Assembly: GCA_947573795.1 (NCBI GenBank) | Contig: CANPHE010000006.1 | Span: forward strand, 21,666 to 85,665 | DNA: 64,000 bases | Reading direction: 5' to 3' | From: an uncultured Alistipes sp. | GTDB lineage: Bacteria; Bacteroidota; Bacteroidia; Bacteroidales; Rikenellaceae | Part shown: piece after piece, positions 1 to 12,300 of the stretch | Layout: each line of letters begins with the position of its first letter | Position numbering within the stretch: position 1 is the stretch's first letter | Notes under the pieces: model-generated | What the model saw: the letters and a program-made list of their open reading frames with translations, nothing else | Told to the model about the DNA's origin: nothing | Database searches by the model: none | Translations under genes and position numbers: made by a program

Positions 1-2565
1 ACCTCGGTGCTCTCGATCGAGCGCGCGGAGGGTCTCGCCGCCGCGCTCAATACGGCGGCCAAGACCATCACGGTGACCTTCCCGGCCGATTTCGAGGAGG
101 GACGTTTGATCGTCATGTTCTACGACGGCGCCGATAACGTCGTGCTCAAACCGCTGGTCTTCACGACCCTCGCAGGAGCTCCGACCGGCATCCGCTCGGC
201 CGACGACCTGAAGGCTTTCGCTTCGGCCTTGAATGCGGGCAAGAGCCTCGCGAAGTGGACGATCGAGGGCGAAATCAAGCTCATGGGCGACATCGACATG
301 ACGGGTGTCGACTGGAGCGACTACGTAATCGGCGGCAAGGTGACGCCCAGCACGACGGATGCCAACAAGGCCGTCGAGTATGCGATGGGCGAACAGGTCT
401 TCGCCAAGGTATTCAACGGCGACGGCCACACGATCCGCAACATCGATTGGACGTTCGACGTGGCGGACGGCAATGCGGCCCACGGCCTCTTCTCGGCGCT
501 CGCGGCCGAGGGCGAAATCAAGAACCTCACGCTCGAAGGCCGCATCCGGCTGACGGGCGATGCTCCGCAGGGCGCTGCGATCGGTGCCGTGGTCGGTTAT
601 GCCGAGGGCAAACTCACGAATTGCCGCAGCAAGGTAGCGATCGCCTTCGAAGGCAGCGATGCGGCCAACGTCTCGGTATGCCAGGGCGGTATCGCCGGGT
701 ATGCTTCGAAAGCCGTGCTGAGCGGATGCGTCAACGACGGCGCGCTCACCTGCGGCACGATCGCCAACACGGGCAACGGCACCAACTCGGGCTTCCACCA
801 GGGCGGTATCGTCGGCGTGATGAAGGAGACGACGCTGACGGAGTGCGTCAACAACGGTGCGCTCAGCGCTCCTGCGGGCCGTGGCGGCGGTATCGTGGCC
901 GTGGCGACGAGCGGTACGGCGACTTCGTGCACGAACAACGGCACGGTGCAGGACGACGTGGCGGGTATCTTCGGCGCCAATCCCGGCTACAAGCGCATGG
1001 GCGGTCTGGCCGGAGGCGCTTCGGCCGGCATGACCTTCACGGCATGCGTCAACAACGGCAACGTCTTCTCGCAGTTAGGATGCCGCACGGGCGGCTTCGT
1101 CGGCCACAACGAGGGCAAGATCGTCAAGTGCGAGAACAAGGGCATCATCCTCTCCGACCATACGGCGTCGGGATCGAACCTCCACGGTGCGGGATGGGCC
1201 GCCGGATACAACAAGAGCGCGGATCTGATCGCGGAGTGCATCATCGGCGGCCGCGTGGGCGACTGGACCGAATATAAGAACGATCCCTCGAAAGCACCCG
1301 CCGCGACCTATGCGATGGCCGTCGTACACGGCCAGTTCAACCCGGCGCTCAACGGACTGAGCGATCTGATGGACGAATACTACGAATGGACGCTCAAGAC
1401 GCAGCGCGAACTGGCGCCCGGCGTCACCTATTACCACTATTCGATGAACAACTTCGCGCAGAACGTCTACGTCGTCGAAGCCGATCTGTCGAATCCTTCG
1501 GTGATGATCGAGACGGTCATCGCCGACGAATTGTGCCTCAATCCCAACGCCAACAACAACTCGAACAACGGCAAGAACATCCGCGAAACGCTGTCGGAGA
1601 CCTGCGTGCGCCGTCGCGCCGAGGGCCGCAACGTCGTGGCGGGTATCAATACCGGTTTCTTCAATTCGCACGACGGTTTCCCGCGCGGATTCCACATCGA
1701 ATACGGCGAACCGGTCTTCGTCAACAACCCCACCGTCCGCAAGAGTCTGACGAACCATCGTCCCGGCTTCACCTTCTTCGAGGACCGGACGATCAGCTTC
1801 AGCAACCGCGACTTCTCGGGCAGCGTCGAGGTCGGCGGCAAGGAGTACGAATTCTATTCGGTCAACGATACGATCGTGCGGCTGAACAATACGGACGGCT
1901 ACGAGGCCAACCTCCTCACGTCGCGCTTCAAGAAGGAGCCCCATCCGGGTATCTTCAACGCCGTAGGCACCGAGGCGCTCTTCATCGCGGGTCGCGGCAC
2001 CAAGCCGCTGACCGTCAACACGGGCTGGATCGACGGCACGGTGACCGCCGTAGTCGACGGCCGCGGCGGCAAACAGATCGACGTGCCGTTCGTCGACGAG
2101 CGTACCGACTGGGTGCTGCAACTCACCGGCACGAAGGCCGAGGCGCTGGCGTCGGTCAAGGCGGGCGATGCGATCCGCATCTCGATGAGCGTCGAGATCG
2201 GCGACGTCGTGAAGCCGATCGTCACGCACAATGCCAGCATGTACCGTTTCGTCAACGACGGCAAACAGGTCGCCGTGAGCGATACGAGTCTGATGCCGGC
2301 GACCTGCATCGGCGCCGACGAGGCGGGCAAGATCGTGAAACTGGTCGCCATCGACGGCCGCACCTCCTCGGATACGGGTATGAATTACCTGCACCTGGCC
2401 CGCACGATGCTCAAACTCGGCTGCTACAACGCCATCCGCTTCGACGGCGGCGGCTCGACGACCATGTGGACCTGGCAGGACGGTGCGGGCAGCATCGTCA
2501 ACCATCCGTGCGATTCGAAGGGCGAGCGCAGTTGCATGAACTACATGCACGTACGTATTCAGTAA
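1..2565 (+). CDS. Large GLUG-repeat protein with C-terminal NAGPA-type phosphodiester glycosidase domain; 5' end truncated by window
   Basis: ORF open to window start; repeated G-G-I-V-G...C-N-N-G GLUG-like motifs; C-terminal GVTYYHYSMNNFAQNVYVVEADL and RFDGGGSTTMW typical of the NAGPA family. Confidence 0.85.
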   Translation, partial: TSVLSIERAEGLAAALNTAAKTITVTFPADFEEGRLIVMFYDGADNVVLKPLVFTTLAGAPTGIRSADDLKAFASALNAGKSLAKWTIEGEIKLMGDIDMTGVDWSDYVIGGKVTPSTTDANKAVEYAMGEQVFAKVFNGDGHTIRNIDWTFDVADGNAAHGLFSALAAEGEIKNLTLEGRIRLTGDAPQGAAIGAVVGYAEGKLTNCRSKVAIAFEGSDAANVSVCQGGIAGYASKAVLSGCVNDGALTCGTIANTGNGTNSGFHQGGIVGVMKETTLTECVNNGALSAPAGRGGGIVAVATSGTATSCTNNGTVQDDVAGIFGANPGYKRMGGLAGGASAGMTFTACVNNGNVFSQLGCRTGGFVGHNEGKIVKCENKGIILSDHTASGSNLHGAGWAAGYNKSADLIAECIIGGRVGDWTEYKNDPSKAPAATYAMAVVHGQFNPALNGLSDLMDEYYEWTLKTQRELAPGVTYYHYSMNNFAQNVYVVEADLSNPSVMIETVIADELCLNPNANNNSNNGKNIRETLSETCVRRRAEGRNVVAGINTGFFNSHDGFPRGFHIEYGEPVFVNNPTVRKSLTNHRPGFTFFEDRTISFSNRDFSGSVEVGGKEYEFYSVNDTIVRLNNTDGYEANLLTSRFKKEPHPGIFNAVGTEALFIAGRGTKPLTVNTGWIDGTVTAVVDGRGGKQIDVPFVDERTDWVLQLTGTKAEALASVKAGDAIRISMSVEIGDVVKPIVTHNASMYRFVNDGKQVAVSDTSLMPATCIGADEAGKIVKLVAIDGRTSSDTGMNYLHLARTMLKLGCYNAIRFDGGGSTTMWTWQDGAGSIVNHPCDSKGERSCMNYMHVRIQ

Positions 2566-2592
2566 CCACACAGTGCTTATAAAAGAACAGAT

Positions 2593-5034
2593 ATGAAAAA
2601 GATAGCGAATACGTTGTTGTGCCTGCTGCTCCTGGTGGCGGTGGGGTGCGACACCTACGACGATACGCGTGTAAAGGAAGACCTCGACGTGGTCGGCAAG
2701 CGTATCGAAGCGCTCGAAAAGGCGGCCGAGGGGTTGCAGGGGCAGTTGAATGCCCTCTCGCAGTTGATCGGAAGCTCGTTCGTGTCGCTCATTTCGACCG
2801 ATGCCGACGGCAATTACGTCATCACCTATATGGATCACGGCGGCGAACGGCATACGCTGACCGTCGCCACGCAGCGGGAGGTCGTCACGATGCCGGTGGT
2901 CGGCATCGCGCAGGATACCGACGGCGAATGGTACTGGCGCACGACGGCCGATAACGGCAAGACCTGGGAATGGATTCTGGTCGACGGCGCAAAAGTCCGC
3001 GTCGGCGGTACGGCCCCCGTGGTGGGTATCGACGCCGAAGGCTACTGGACGGTCAACGGCGAGCCGCTGACCGACGACAAAGGCAACAAACTGCTGGCCG
3101 ACGACGTGAGCAACGTGCTGTTCCGTCGGGCTTATGTCGACGAGAAGACGGGCGAGGCCGTGTTCGTCCTGGCGGACGGCACGGAAGTGCGCCTGCGGAT
3201 GTTCGAGGCGCTGAAGATCGCTTTCGACCGTCCGACCTATACGGCCGTGGCCGACTACGCGACGCGCGTGAAGATCCGCTATACGGTCTCCGGCTCGCAG
3301 GCCGAAGGAGCCGTCGTGGACCTCTTTACGGCCTACAACGTCGATGCAGAGATCGATCCGTCGGTCTCGACGATCAGCGTAGCCCTCAAGGAGGGCGCTA
3401 CGGAGGGCAATATCCTCGTCATGGCGCATGCCGACGGCAACACGGTGCTGCGTCCGTTGTTCTTCACCTTCGGAGAGGCCGAGATTCAACAGCCCGTCTA
3501 CAACGGCTCGACGGCCGACGTGGTGCTGGAAGGCGACATGACGCAGTTCGAGGTGAAGGTCTCGGCGAGCATCGATTACGAAGTCTCGGTCGACGAGTCG
3601 GCTTCGAAATGGCTCATCTACAACTCGACGCGTGCGCTGACCACGACGACGCACCTCTTTACGGCCGACTACTACGAGGATGCCAGCGGCGCGATCCGTA
3701 CGGGTACGATCCGCTTCGCGAACGCACTCTACGACATTTCGGCGGCGATCGTCGTCAAGCAGTCGCCCAAGATTCCGGAGGGCGGCGGAGGCGGTATCTC
3801 CACGGCGGCCGACCTGCTGGGATTCGCGGCGGCGGTCAACGCCGGAGCAAGCACGGCGCGCTGGCAGAACGAAGCCGGCGAAGTGGTGTTGCTCAACGAC
3901 ATCGATATGGGAGCCGTAGAGTCGTGGACGCCCATCGGCGGCGTGGACGGCGGCGGTTGGAACACCACCACGCCCTACAAGACCGTGAATCCCTTCAAGG
4001 GTACGTTCGACGGCCAGGGCTTCGCCATCAAGAATCTCCGCTATACGGCCGACATGACCACCAAGCAGTACGGGTACGCCCTCTTCGGTTCGATCGAGGA
4101 CGCAACGGTGCGCAACCTGACGCTCGGCGACGCCCAGACCGAGGTGACCTGGACCTTCACGGGCATGGCTCCGAAGGCTACGACGTGCGCTTCGCTGGCG
4201 GCCTATGCCGTCAACTCGACGGTCGAGAACTGTACGAACTACTACAACATCGACTTCGCGGGCGACAACGCCGCCGAGGAGGTTTGCGTCGTCTCGGGAC
4301 TCATCGGTGCCATCAAGAACTCGACGATCGGCGGCCGCGCCAAGTCGCTGGGCTGCGTGAACCGCGGATTCGTCCGTACGGGCAAGATCACCAACAACGG
4401 CAACGGCGGAGGCGGCATGCAGACGGCGGGCATCGTCGGTTTCATGGCCAAGGATGCCGGCAACCTGGTGCAGTACTGCGTCAACTACGGCCATATCAGC
4501 TGCCCCTCGGGACGTACGGGCGGTCTGGTCGCCACGCTCATGAACGGTAATGTCAAGAATTCGGACAACCGCGGTACGGTCGAGGACGACTTGGCCGGGA
4601 AGTATGAAGGCTCGGCCCGCGAGAACGCCTACAACTTCAAGCGTATGGGCGGCCTGGTCGGCGGTACGGACGATCTGAAGAAGACCCCTACGGCGACGAT
4701 CGAGAGCTGTACGAACTTCGGCAACGTCATGACCCACATCGGTGCGCGTACGGGCGGTTTCGTCGGACACTCCAACATCCAGATCATCGGCTGCTCGAAC
4801 CAGGGCGCCATCCTGGGCGACAAGTACAACGCCGATCACGGTCCGGCCTGGGCTTGCGGCTATTCGAGCAAGTCGACGGATACGTGGACCAATGTCCGCG
4901 ACTGCTCGATGGGCGGTTACGTCGGCAGCTACGAGACCTATAAGGACAATCCGACCTCGGCGCCCGCCGCTACGGCCGACAATGCCTTCTCGTACAAGAA
5001 TGCCGATTACTACGATCCGTCGATCAACAACTAA
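2593..5034 (+). CDS. Putative surface lipoprotein with N-terminal coiled-coil/DUF4988-like region and GLUG repeats
   Basis: Lipobox LLLVAVGC followed by acidic DTYDD; heptad-like EALEKAAEGLQGQLNALSQLI; GYWTVNGEPLTD; GLUG-like repeats. Confidence 0.8.
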   Translation: MKKIANTLLCLLLLVAVGCDTYDDTRVKEDLDVVGKRIEALEKAAEGLQGQLNALSQLIGSSFVSLISTDADGNYVITYMDHGGERHTLTVATQREVVTMPVVGIAQDTDGEWYWRTTADNGKTWEWILVDGAKVRVGGTAPVVGIDAEGYWTVNGEPLTDDKGNKLLADDVSNVLFRRAYVDEKTGEAVFVLADGTEVRLRMFEALKIAFDRPTYTAVADYATRVKIRYTVSGSQAEGAVVDLFTAYNVDAEIDPSVSTISVALKEGATEGNILVMAHADGNTVLRPLFFTFGEAEIQQPVYNGSTADVVLEGDMTQFEVKVSASIDYEVSVDESASKWLIYNSTRALTTTTHLFTADYYEDASGAIRTGTIRFANALYDISAAIVVKQSPKIPEGGGGGISTAADLLGFAAAVNAGASTARWQNEAGEVVLLNDIDMGAVESWTPIGGVDGGGWNTTTPYKTVNPFKGTFDGQGFAIKNLRYTADMTTKQYGYALFGSIEDATVRNLTLGDAQTEVTWTFTGMAPKATTCASLAAYAVNSTVENCTNYYNIDFAGDNAAEEVCVVSGLIGAIKNSTIGGRAKSLGCVNRGFVRTGKITNNGNGGGGMQTAGIVGFMAKDAGNLVQYCVNYGHISCPSGRTGGLVATLMNGNVKNSDNRGTVEDDLAGKYEGSARENAYNFKRMGGLVGGTDDLKKTPTATIESCTNFGNVMTHIGARTGGFVGHSNIQIIGCSNQGAILGDKYNADHGPAWACGYSSKSTDTWTNVRDCSMGGYVGSYETYKDNPTSAPAATADNAFSYKNADYYDPSINN

Positions 5035-5054
5035 TGCGCTAAAACGGAACTAAC

Positions 5055-8000
5055 ATGAAAAAGATATTTCAAATCATCACGCTGCTGGTCGCCGCCGTTT
5101 CCTGCGCATGCAGCGACTTCGACGACTCGGGCCTGCGCAAGCGCATCGACGACTACAAGAACCGGATCGAGGCGCTGAAGGCCAAGAGCGAGACGCTCGC
5201 CGCGCAGCTCGCCGATCTGAGCTACCTCACCGGCGGCAACGTCATCACCTCGGTGTCGCAGGATGCCGAAGGCAAGTATGTCGTGACCTACAAGGACAAC
5301 GCCGACAAGGAGCATACGCTCGTGCTGGCCACCATGTCCGATATCCTCGACGTGCCGATCGTGGGCGTGCAGCTCGGCGAGGACGGCATCTACTACTGGA
5401 CGCAGTGCGTCGACGGCCGGATTTCGTGGCTGACCGACGCCGAGGGCAACAAATTCCCGGTGAGCGGCTATACGCCGACCATCTCGGTCGACCAGGAGGG
5501 TTACTGGACCATCGACGGCGAGCGGCTGACCGATGCGTCGGGCAAGCCCGTCGAGGCGAACGACTCGGCTTCGTCGGTTTTCCGCGCTGCGGGACTCGAT
5601 GCCGACGGGAATTTCTCGCTGACGCTCGGCGACGGTACGACCCTCACGCTTCCGGTATTCAACACCCTCAACCTCAAGCTCGATGCGGCTCCCGTCACGA
5701 TGGTGGCGGACGTCGCACGGCCCCTGAGCGTCGCCTATGCCCTTTCGGGCGAGGCGGCCGAGCAGGCGATCGTCGCCCTGGCCAAGGTCGAGGGCGTCGA
5801 GGCCAAGCTCGACACCGAGAAGCAGACGATCGACATCTCCTTCGGCGAGACCTTCTCGCAGGGCAGCGTGATCGTCATGGCCTACGACCTGGCGGAGAAC
5901 GTCGTGGTTCGTCCGTTGTTCTTCCGCACCTCGGCGCTCGGCACGGTGGTCATTACCACGGCCGACGAACTGACGGCCTTCGCCGCGGCGGTCAATGCCG
6001 GCGGCGAGCAGGCTGCGGGCAAGGCGGTGCTGGGTGCCGATATCGACCTGAAGGGCGCAGCCTGGACGCCGATCGGCAACGGCAGCTATACGACCGCGAA
6101 CAAAATTTCGGGCGCGACTTTCCAGGGAACGTTCGACGGCAAGGGCTATAAGATCACGAACCTGAAGATCGCGGTTCCGGCCGATGCGGCCGCCGGATCG
6201 GCCTGGGGCCTTTTCGGTGTGCTGGAAGGTGCCGAAGTGCGCAACGTCGTGATCGGCGAGGGTTCGTCGCTGACCTCTACGGCGGCCGCCATGACCGCGA
6301 TGGGTGCCGTCGCAGGCTATGCCTACGATGCGACGGTGGAGAACTGCGAAAACCATGCGGCGATCGATTTCGCCGGAGGTTCGGACAACGTACGCGAATC
6401 GATCGGCGGCGTGGTGGGTGCAACCTGCACGGCCGAGGTCGACTGCGTGGTGACGGGCTGCAAGAACTACGGCCGCATCTCGTCGACCAATACGGTCAAC
6501 ACGAAGAACGGCGGTACGGGATTCTCGGTCGGCGGCATCGTCGGCTTCACCGATGCGCTGGGTACTCCGGCGACGCGGTGCCGTGTGGAGAACTGCGTGA
6601 ACGAGGGTGCGATCGAGGCTCAAGCCACGCGTACGGCGGGTATCGTCGCCTCGATGAACAAGTATAGCGAGGCGAAGGGCTGTACGAACAACGCGGCGGT
6701 CGTCTGCACCGACACGAAGGCGTCGAACAGCCGTGTGGCCGGCATCGTTTCGGGCATGGGCGCCCAGACGAGCCTGGTGAACTGCGTGAACAACGGCGGC
6801 GTCACGTTCGCCGTCGCGGGCGATACGACGCACGGCTATGCGGCCGGCATCGCGGGCCAGACCAACGACAATTCGTGTGTGATCGACGGCTGCGAGAACT
6901 ACGGCACGGTACTTTCGGATATCATCGATGCAGCGACGAACAAATACATCGCCATCGTCTGCGCCAATACCAACAAGAAGACGGTCGCCATCCGCAACTG
7001 CAAGGTCGGCGGCAAGATCGGTCCTTACTCGGGCGGTGCGGAAGGCGCTACGGAGCTGACCGAAGCGAACTACGCGCAGTATATCTATTTCAGCCTCGCG
7101 GGTGCGGAGCCCGTGTTGGAGAACAACGTTTTCGCGAGCGGCGGCATCACGCCTCCGCCCGCGAAAGGTATCGCTACGGCGGAGGAGCTCATGGCCTTCC
7201 GCGATGCGGTCAACCGCGGCGAGAGCACGGCTGAGTGGGAGGACGAACAAGGCGTCGTCAACCTGCTGAAGGATATCGACCTGTCGGGTGCCGGCGTGTG
7301 GACGCCGATCGGCAATGCGTCGGCGAAGTGGTCGAACTCCGAGTTCACCGTGACGGGCAATGCCTTCAAGGGGACGTTCGACGGCGGCGGCCATGCCCTG
7401 CGCAACGTGAAGCTCGCCTATGCGGGCGGCGATGCCAATGCGGCATACGGTCTGTTCGGCGTGCTGGAGGACGCTACGGTGCGTAACCTCACGATCGGTG
7501 CGGCCGAGGGCGATGCGAGCTCGCTGACGGTGACCGCCACGGGCGGCCCGGCCGAAATCGGCGTCGTTGCGGGTTCCTGCTGCGACGCAACGATCTCCGA
7601 GGTGGTCAACTATGCGAAGATCGTCTACGACGGTACGTGCGGCGACAAACGCATCTCGACGGCGATGGTCGGCCTGGCATACGCCTCGGCCAAGGGTACG
7701 ACGCTCGAACACCTGACGAACTACGGCGCGATCGTATGCGATACGCACGGCAATTCGTCCAACGGTCTGGGCAATGCGATCCATATCGGAGGCATCTGCG
7801 GCGTAGCGTCGGGCAATACGAACAACAAGGTCTCCAATACGATCGCCTATTGCGACAACTACGGCGGCATGACCTCCAATTCGGCCCGTACGTCGGGCAT
7901 CGTCGCCGCGGCGAACAACTATACGGCGCTCAATTCGTGCATCAACCACGGCGATCAGTACAATACGTGCGGCAACTCGGGCCGTCTGGGCAATATCACC

Positions 8001-9305
8001 TGCATCACGGGTACGAGTTGTCCGATGACCGACTGCGTGAACAACGGCGATCTGGTAAGCACGATGGGTGCTCGCTGCGGCGGACTGGTCAGCCTGGCCA
8101 ACCATGCGACCAACTCGTTCAGCGGCTGCGCCAACTACGGCGAGATCATCACCGACAGCGAACAGCGCGGCGTGTTCTTCGGATACAGCGGTTACGTCAC
8201 TTCGTGGGTCAACTGCATCGCGGGCGGCAAAGTGGGCGTCTATAACAACGGACAGTACATTTACGACTCCCACAGCGAAGCCGACCAGGTGCGTTATCTC
8301 GGCGTGCAGAAGTCCGGCTCGCCGATCAACGTGTCGAACATCACCTACCTGATCGGTTCGAGCAGCGGCGGGCCGGGCGTCGACGACCCGGTGGAACCGA
8401 CCCTGCGCATTCTCTTCATCGGCAACAGCTTCACGAAGGATGCCGTCGAACATCTTCCCAAAATAGTCGACGCCGCAGGCATCAAGACCCTGAAAATGAC
8501 GCACCTCTACTACGGCGGCCGGACCATTCCCGAGTACGCCGACGGGTATGCGACGCGCAGCGACTATACTTGCTACAAGTATCTGCCTTCCACCTCGGTA
8601 TGGCTGTCGTACAGCGGCTATACGATCCAGCAGATCGTCAAGGAGGAGCCCTGGGATATCGTCTGCATCCAGGAGCATACGGGCAACAAGGCCGCCTGGG
8701 CGTGGGATGCTACCGAGAAGGGGGCCGTCGAGTCGCTGCTCGCCTCGATCAAGGCCGACAACGCCAAGACCCCGCGTTTCGCCTACATCATGTCGCAGGC
8801 CTACTTCAACATGGATAAGATCGGCGGCAATTCGAAACCCTACATGACCTTCACGACCCAAAGCGAGATGTTCGACGTGATCGTCGCGCAGGCCAAGAAG
8901 GTCCTCGCGGAGACCGAAGTCGAGCAGATCATCCCGACGGGTACCGTCTTGCAGAACCTGCGCACCTCGTCGCTCAACAACGCGATGGACCTCACGCGCG
9001 ACGGCTACCACATGGACTACGGCCTGAGCCGTTATGCGGCGGCCTGCGCGGTCTTCGAAATGCTCGTAGCGCCGGCTTTCGACGGCGTGACGCTCGACGG
9101 CAATGCGTTCCGCTACGACGTTTCGAATACGGCCGACGGCAGCTATACGACGCCCGTTACCGATGCCACGGCTCCCGTAGCCTTGCAGGCGGCGCGTTAT
9201 GCCATTCAGAATCCGTTCACGGTCACCGACATGTCCGTTTCGCCTTCGACGCCCGACAACGGCATCGAGGATACGGATTTCGAAAACGACACCGATAAAG
9301 AGTAA
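5055..9305 (+). CDS. Putative surface lipoprotein: coiled-coil/DUF4988-like, two GLUG blocks, C-terminal DUF4886 (SGNH-like)
   Basis: Lipobox and acidic CSDFDDS; two ITTADEL/IATAEEL cap modules; C-terminal LRILFIGNSFTKDAVEHLPKIVDAAG. Confidence 0.8.
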   Translation: MKKIFQIITLLVAAVSCACSDFDDSGLRKRIDDYKNRIEALKAKSETLAAQLADLSYLTGGNVITSVSQDAEGKYVVTYKDNADKEHTLVLATMSDILDVPIVGVQLGEDGIYYWTQCVDGRISWLTDAEGNKFPVSGYTPTISVDQEGYWTIDGERLTDASGKPVEANDSASSVFRAAGLDADGNFSLTLGDGTTLTLPVFNTLNLKLDAAPVTMVADVARPLSVAYALSGEAAEQAIVALAKVEGVEAKLDTEKQTIDISFGETFSQGSVIVMAYDLAENVVVRPLFFRTSALGTVVITTADELTAFAAAVNAGGEQAAGKAVLGADIDLKGAAWTPIGNGSYTTANKISGATFQGTFDGKGYKITNLKIAVPADAAAGSAWGLFGVLEGAEVRNVVIGEGSSLTSTAAAMTAMGAVAGYAYDATVENCENHAAIDFAGGSDNVRESIGGVVGATCTAEVDCVVTGCKNYGRISSTNTVNTKNGGTGFSVGGIVGFTDALGTPATRCRVENCVNEGAIEAQATRTAGIVASMNKYSEAKGCTNNAAVVCTDTKASNSRVAGIVSGMGAQTSLVNCVNNGGVTFAVAGDTTHGYAAGIAGQTNDNSCVIDGCENYGTVLSDIIDAATNKYIAIVCANTNKKTVAIRNCKVGGKIGPYSGGAEGATELTEANYAQYIYFSLAGAEPVLENNVFASGGITPPPAKGIATAEELMAFRDAVNRGESTAEWEDEQGVVNLLKDIDLSGAGVWTPIGNASAKWSNSEFTVTGNAFKGTFDGGGHALRNVKLAYAGGDANAAYGLFGVLEDATVRNLTIGAAEGDASSLTVTATGGPAEIGVVAGSCCDATISEVVNYAKIVYDGTCGDKRISTAMVGLAYASAKGTTLEHLTNYGAIVCDTHGNSSNGLGNAIHIGGICGVASGNTNNKVSNTIAYCDNYGGMTSNSARTSGIVAAANNYTALNSCINHGDQYNTCGNSGRLGNITCITGTSCPMTDCVNNGDLVSTMGARCGGLVSLANHATNSFSGCANYGEIITDSEQRGVFFGYSGYVTSWVNCIAGGKVGVYNNGQYIYDSHSEADQVRYLGVQKSGSPINVSNITYLIGSSSGGPGVDDPVEPTLRILFIGNSFTKDAVEHLPKIVDAAGIKTLKMTHLYYGGRTIPEYADGYATRSDYTCYKYLPSTSVWLSYSGYTIQQIVKEEPWDIVCIQEHTGNKAAWAWDATEKGAVESLLASIKADNAKTPRFAYIMSQAYFNMDKIGGNSKPYMTFTTQSEMFDVIVAQAKKVLAETEVEQIIPTGTVLQNLRTSSLNNAMDLTRDGYHMDYGLSRYAAACAVFEMLVAPAFDGVTLDGNAFRYDVSNTADGSYTTPVTDATAPVALQAARYAIQNPFTVTDMSVSPSTPDNGIEDTDFENDTDKE

Positions 9306-9310
9306 AACCG

Positions 9311-12300
9311 ATGAAAACCGAAATTATATCGCTGTTGTCCGCAGCCCTCGGCCTGATGGGCTGCGCGACCTCTCCCGAACTGGCGGAGCCCATGCGCCCC
9401 GCGACGGAGATTCCCGGAGCCGTGGGGCTCGTCATCGAGGCTTCGTGCCCGGAAATGACCCGCACGGATATCGAGGAGGGCAAATCGACCTGGCAGGCGG
9501 GCGACCGCATCACGGTGGTCTACGACGGCCGCGCCTACGAATATACGGCCGCGGAGGCCGGTGAGACGACGCGTTTCGCCAGCACCGCGGGCATCGAGTC
9601 CTACGACGCTTCGCGTTCGCTGGTGGCTTACTACCCCGAAACGACGGTCGAAGGCGTGGTTTCGATCGCCGCCGAGCGTGAAATCGCGCTCTCGGGCGAC
9701 GACCAGCGCAATGCCGCGTGCGCTCCGCTGGTGGGTGTTCCGGCGGAGGGTGCTCCTACGGACGGCGCACTGCACATGACGTTCCGCAACATCTTCTCGG
9801 TCATGGAGCTGCGCGTCGATGCCGGGGAACTGGCTTCGGCGGCCGAGTCGCTGCGCGTGGAGCCGGCCGATGCCGAGTCGTTCGAGGGCTGGATCACCTT
9901 CACGGGTACGGTCGATGCGCAGACGTTGGCGCTCACCGCGGCCGAGAACGGCACGGGCAAGGAACTGCTGCTGCGCTTCGCCGAGGGTGTCGACCTGCGC
10001 AAGCCGCAGACGATCAAATTCCCCGTAGGGCGTTTCTCGTCGCCCGCGGGCCTGGCGCTCACCCTGCGCACGGCCGACGGCAAGGAGTATACGAAGAAGG
10101 TCTACAAATCGGGCGTGGTCACCTATACCGAGCAGAACGGCGTCTTCCGCGCCAAGCACCTCGCCAAGGCGCTCTACGCCTTCTCGGCGCAGGGCGGCGG
10201 CATCGCTACGGCCGACGATCTGGTGGATTTCGCCGCTGCGGTGAATGCAAACCAGAGCACGGCGCCGTGGCAGAACGAAGAGGGCACGGTCGTGCTGCTC
10301 GACGATATCGACATGGCCGAGGTGAAGGATTGGACGCCGATCGGCCTGGCGACCTTCTCGTGGAAAAGCAATAAACTCACGATCGATAGCGGCAATCCCT
10401 TCACGGGCCGTTTCGACGGACAGGGACATACGATCCGCAACCTGAAGATGGAGTGCCGCACGGCGGCCGCTTCGACGGCTTACGGCCTGTTCGGTGCCGT
10501 GGCCGACGGCGGCGTGGTGGAGAACCTCGTATTCGACGAGAGCTGCTCGCTGACGGTGAAGGCTACGCAGGGCGCCGACTGCGGCATTGCGGCCGGTCTG
10601 GTCTACGACGCGACGGTGCGCAGCATCGTCAACCGGGCGGCTTTGAATTTCGACGGTGCCGCACCCGACAACGTCCGCATGACGCTCGCCATGGTGGGCT
10701 TCGCCTTCGCCCGAGAGAAAGGAGCGACGATCGAGGAGCTGGTCAACTACGGCAAAGTTACGGCGACCTCGGGCGGCAATACCAAGAGCAACGGTGCGGC
10801 CGTCCATCCTGCGGGTATCGTCGGCTTCTCGACGAACTACACCGGCAAGACGACCGAGGTGCGTATCGCCAAATGCGTCAATTACGGCGATTTGGAGACC
10901 GAGACGGGACGCGTCTCGGGGATCGTGGCTTCGGCCAATCGTTATACCTCCGTCGAGGAGTGCGTCAACTGGGGCGAGAGCGTCAACGTCTTCGCGACGA
11001 GCGGCAGCGCGCGTCTGGGCAACATCACCTGCATTGCGGGTACCGGATCGAAACTCCGCGGCTGCATCAACCGCGGCAACCTTATCAGCAAAACGGAAGG
11101 TGCCGCCGGAGGTGTAGTCTGCCTGGTCAATGACGACAACAACTCGTTCGTCGGATGCGAGAACTACGGTCTGGTGATTACCGACAGGACGAGTTACCGA
11201 GGCACTTTCTTCGGACAGTGCAACAAGGCGGCTCAATTCGAAGCCTGCATCGCGCAGGGCGACCTGGGTACCTACGAGGGCGGGTCGTATTCGCTGGTGG
11301 GCGTGAACTACGCCAACTACATGAACTATATCGGCGACCACAATGCGAATGCCGTCAACGTCAACAGCCAGACGATCCGCTATTATCCCGTCGGTTCGTC
11401 GGTGCCGGCCGAGGCGGAGTTCGGGGTGAAACCCTCCGCGGTGGAGTTCGATGCGCAGGGCAGCGACGTCGCGGTCGTGCAGCTCTCGTCGATCGACTGG
11501 GATTGGACGGTTACGGCCGACGCTGCGTGGGTGCATATCGCGGACCTCGAAGGTGCGGCGCTCGCGGGCGGTGAGAAGGATCCCGGCATACAGTACGTGC
11601 AACTCTCGGCCGATGCCAACAACGCTACGGAGGTACGCCGTGCGACGGTGACGTTCGCCTCGACCGACGGACAGCAGAAAGCGACGGTTTCCGTGAGCCA
11701 GCAGGCGCGCGGTGCGGCGTTCCCGAGCAAATGGGTCTTCCAGGCCTCGACGCTCCCGGGTTATCAAACCAAATGGGTGTCGGACAACACGATTCCTGCG
11801 ACTTCGGGCGCCTCGGGCTATATCTCCGTCGTGCGCGGCGAGAAGAACGCCGACGCGCCTTTCACGCGGAGCATCGATTCGAACAAACCGGCCGTCGCGA
11901 CCCTGGTCGAGGGCGATTACTGGCTCTACTCCTTCCCGGTGGCCTCCTTCCCGGCAGGTTCGGCCGTGGAATTCAACGCGACGATGAACGGCGAGGCTGC
12001 GTCGCCCAAATACTACATCGTCGAATACCTCGACGGCGGCGTTTGGAAATGCGTCGAGGAGGATTTGCGCTCGGCGACCGAAGACCCGACGATCCGTTAC
12101 ACGTACAAATGCTCGGGTCTCGGAAGCGGCGGCAGCTACCAGGTTACCACGGTCATGCAGACCATGCGTTTCAGCGAGGCGGTGACGGACGGCGAGGTGA
12201 AAATCCGCTGCCGGGCCGTCGGTCCCTACACCTGCTCGGGTGCCGCGCAGAGTGTTTCGGCCGGTGCGAAGGCGCTTATGCCCGCCTTCGGATTCACGGG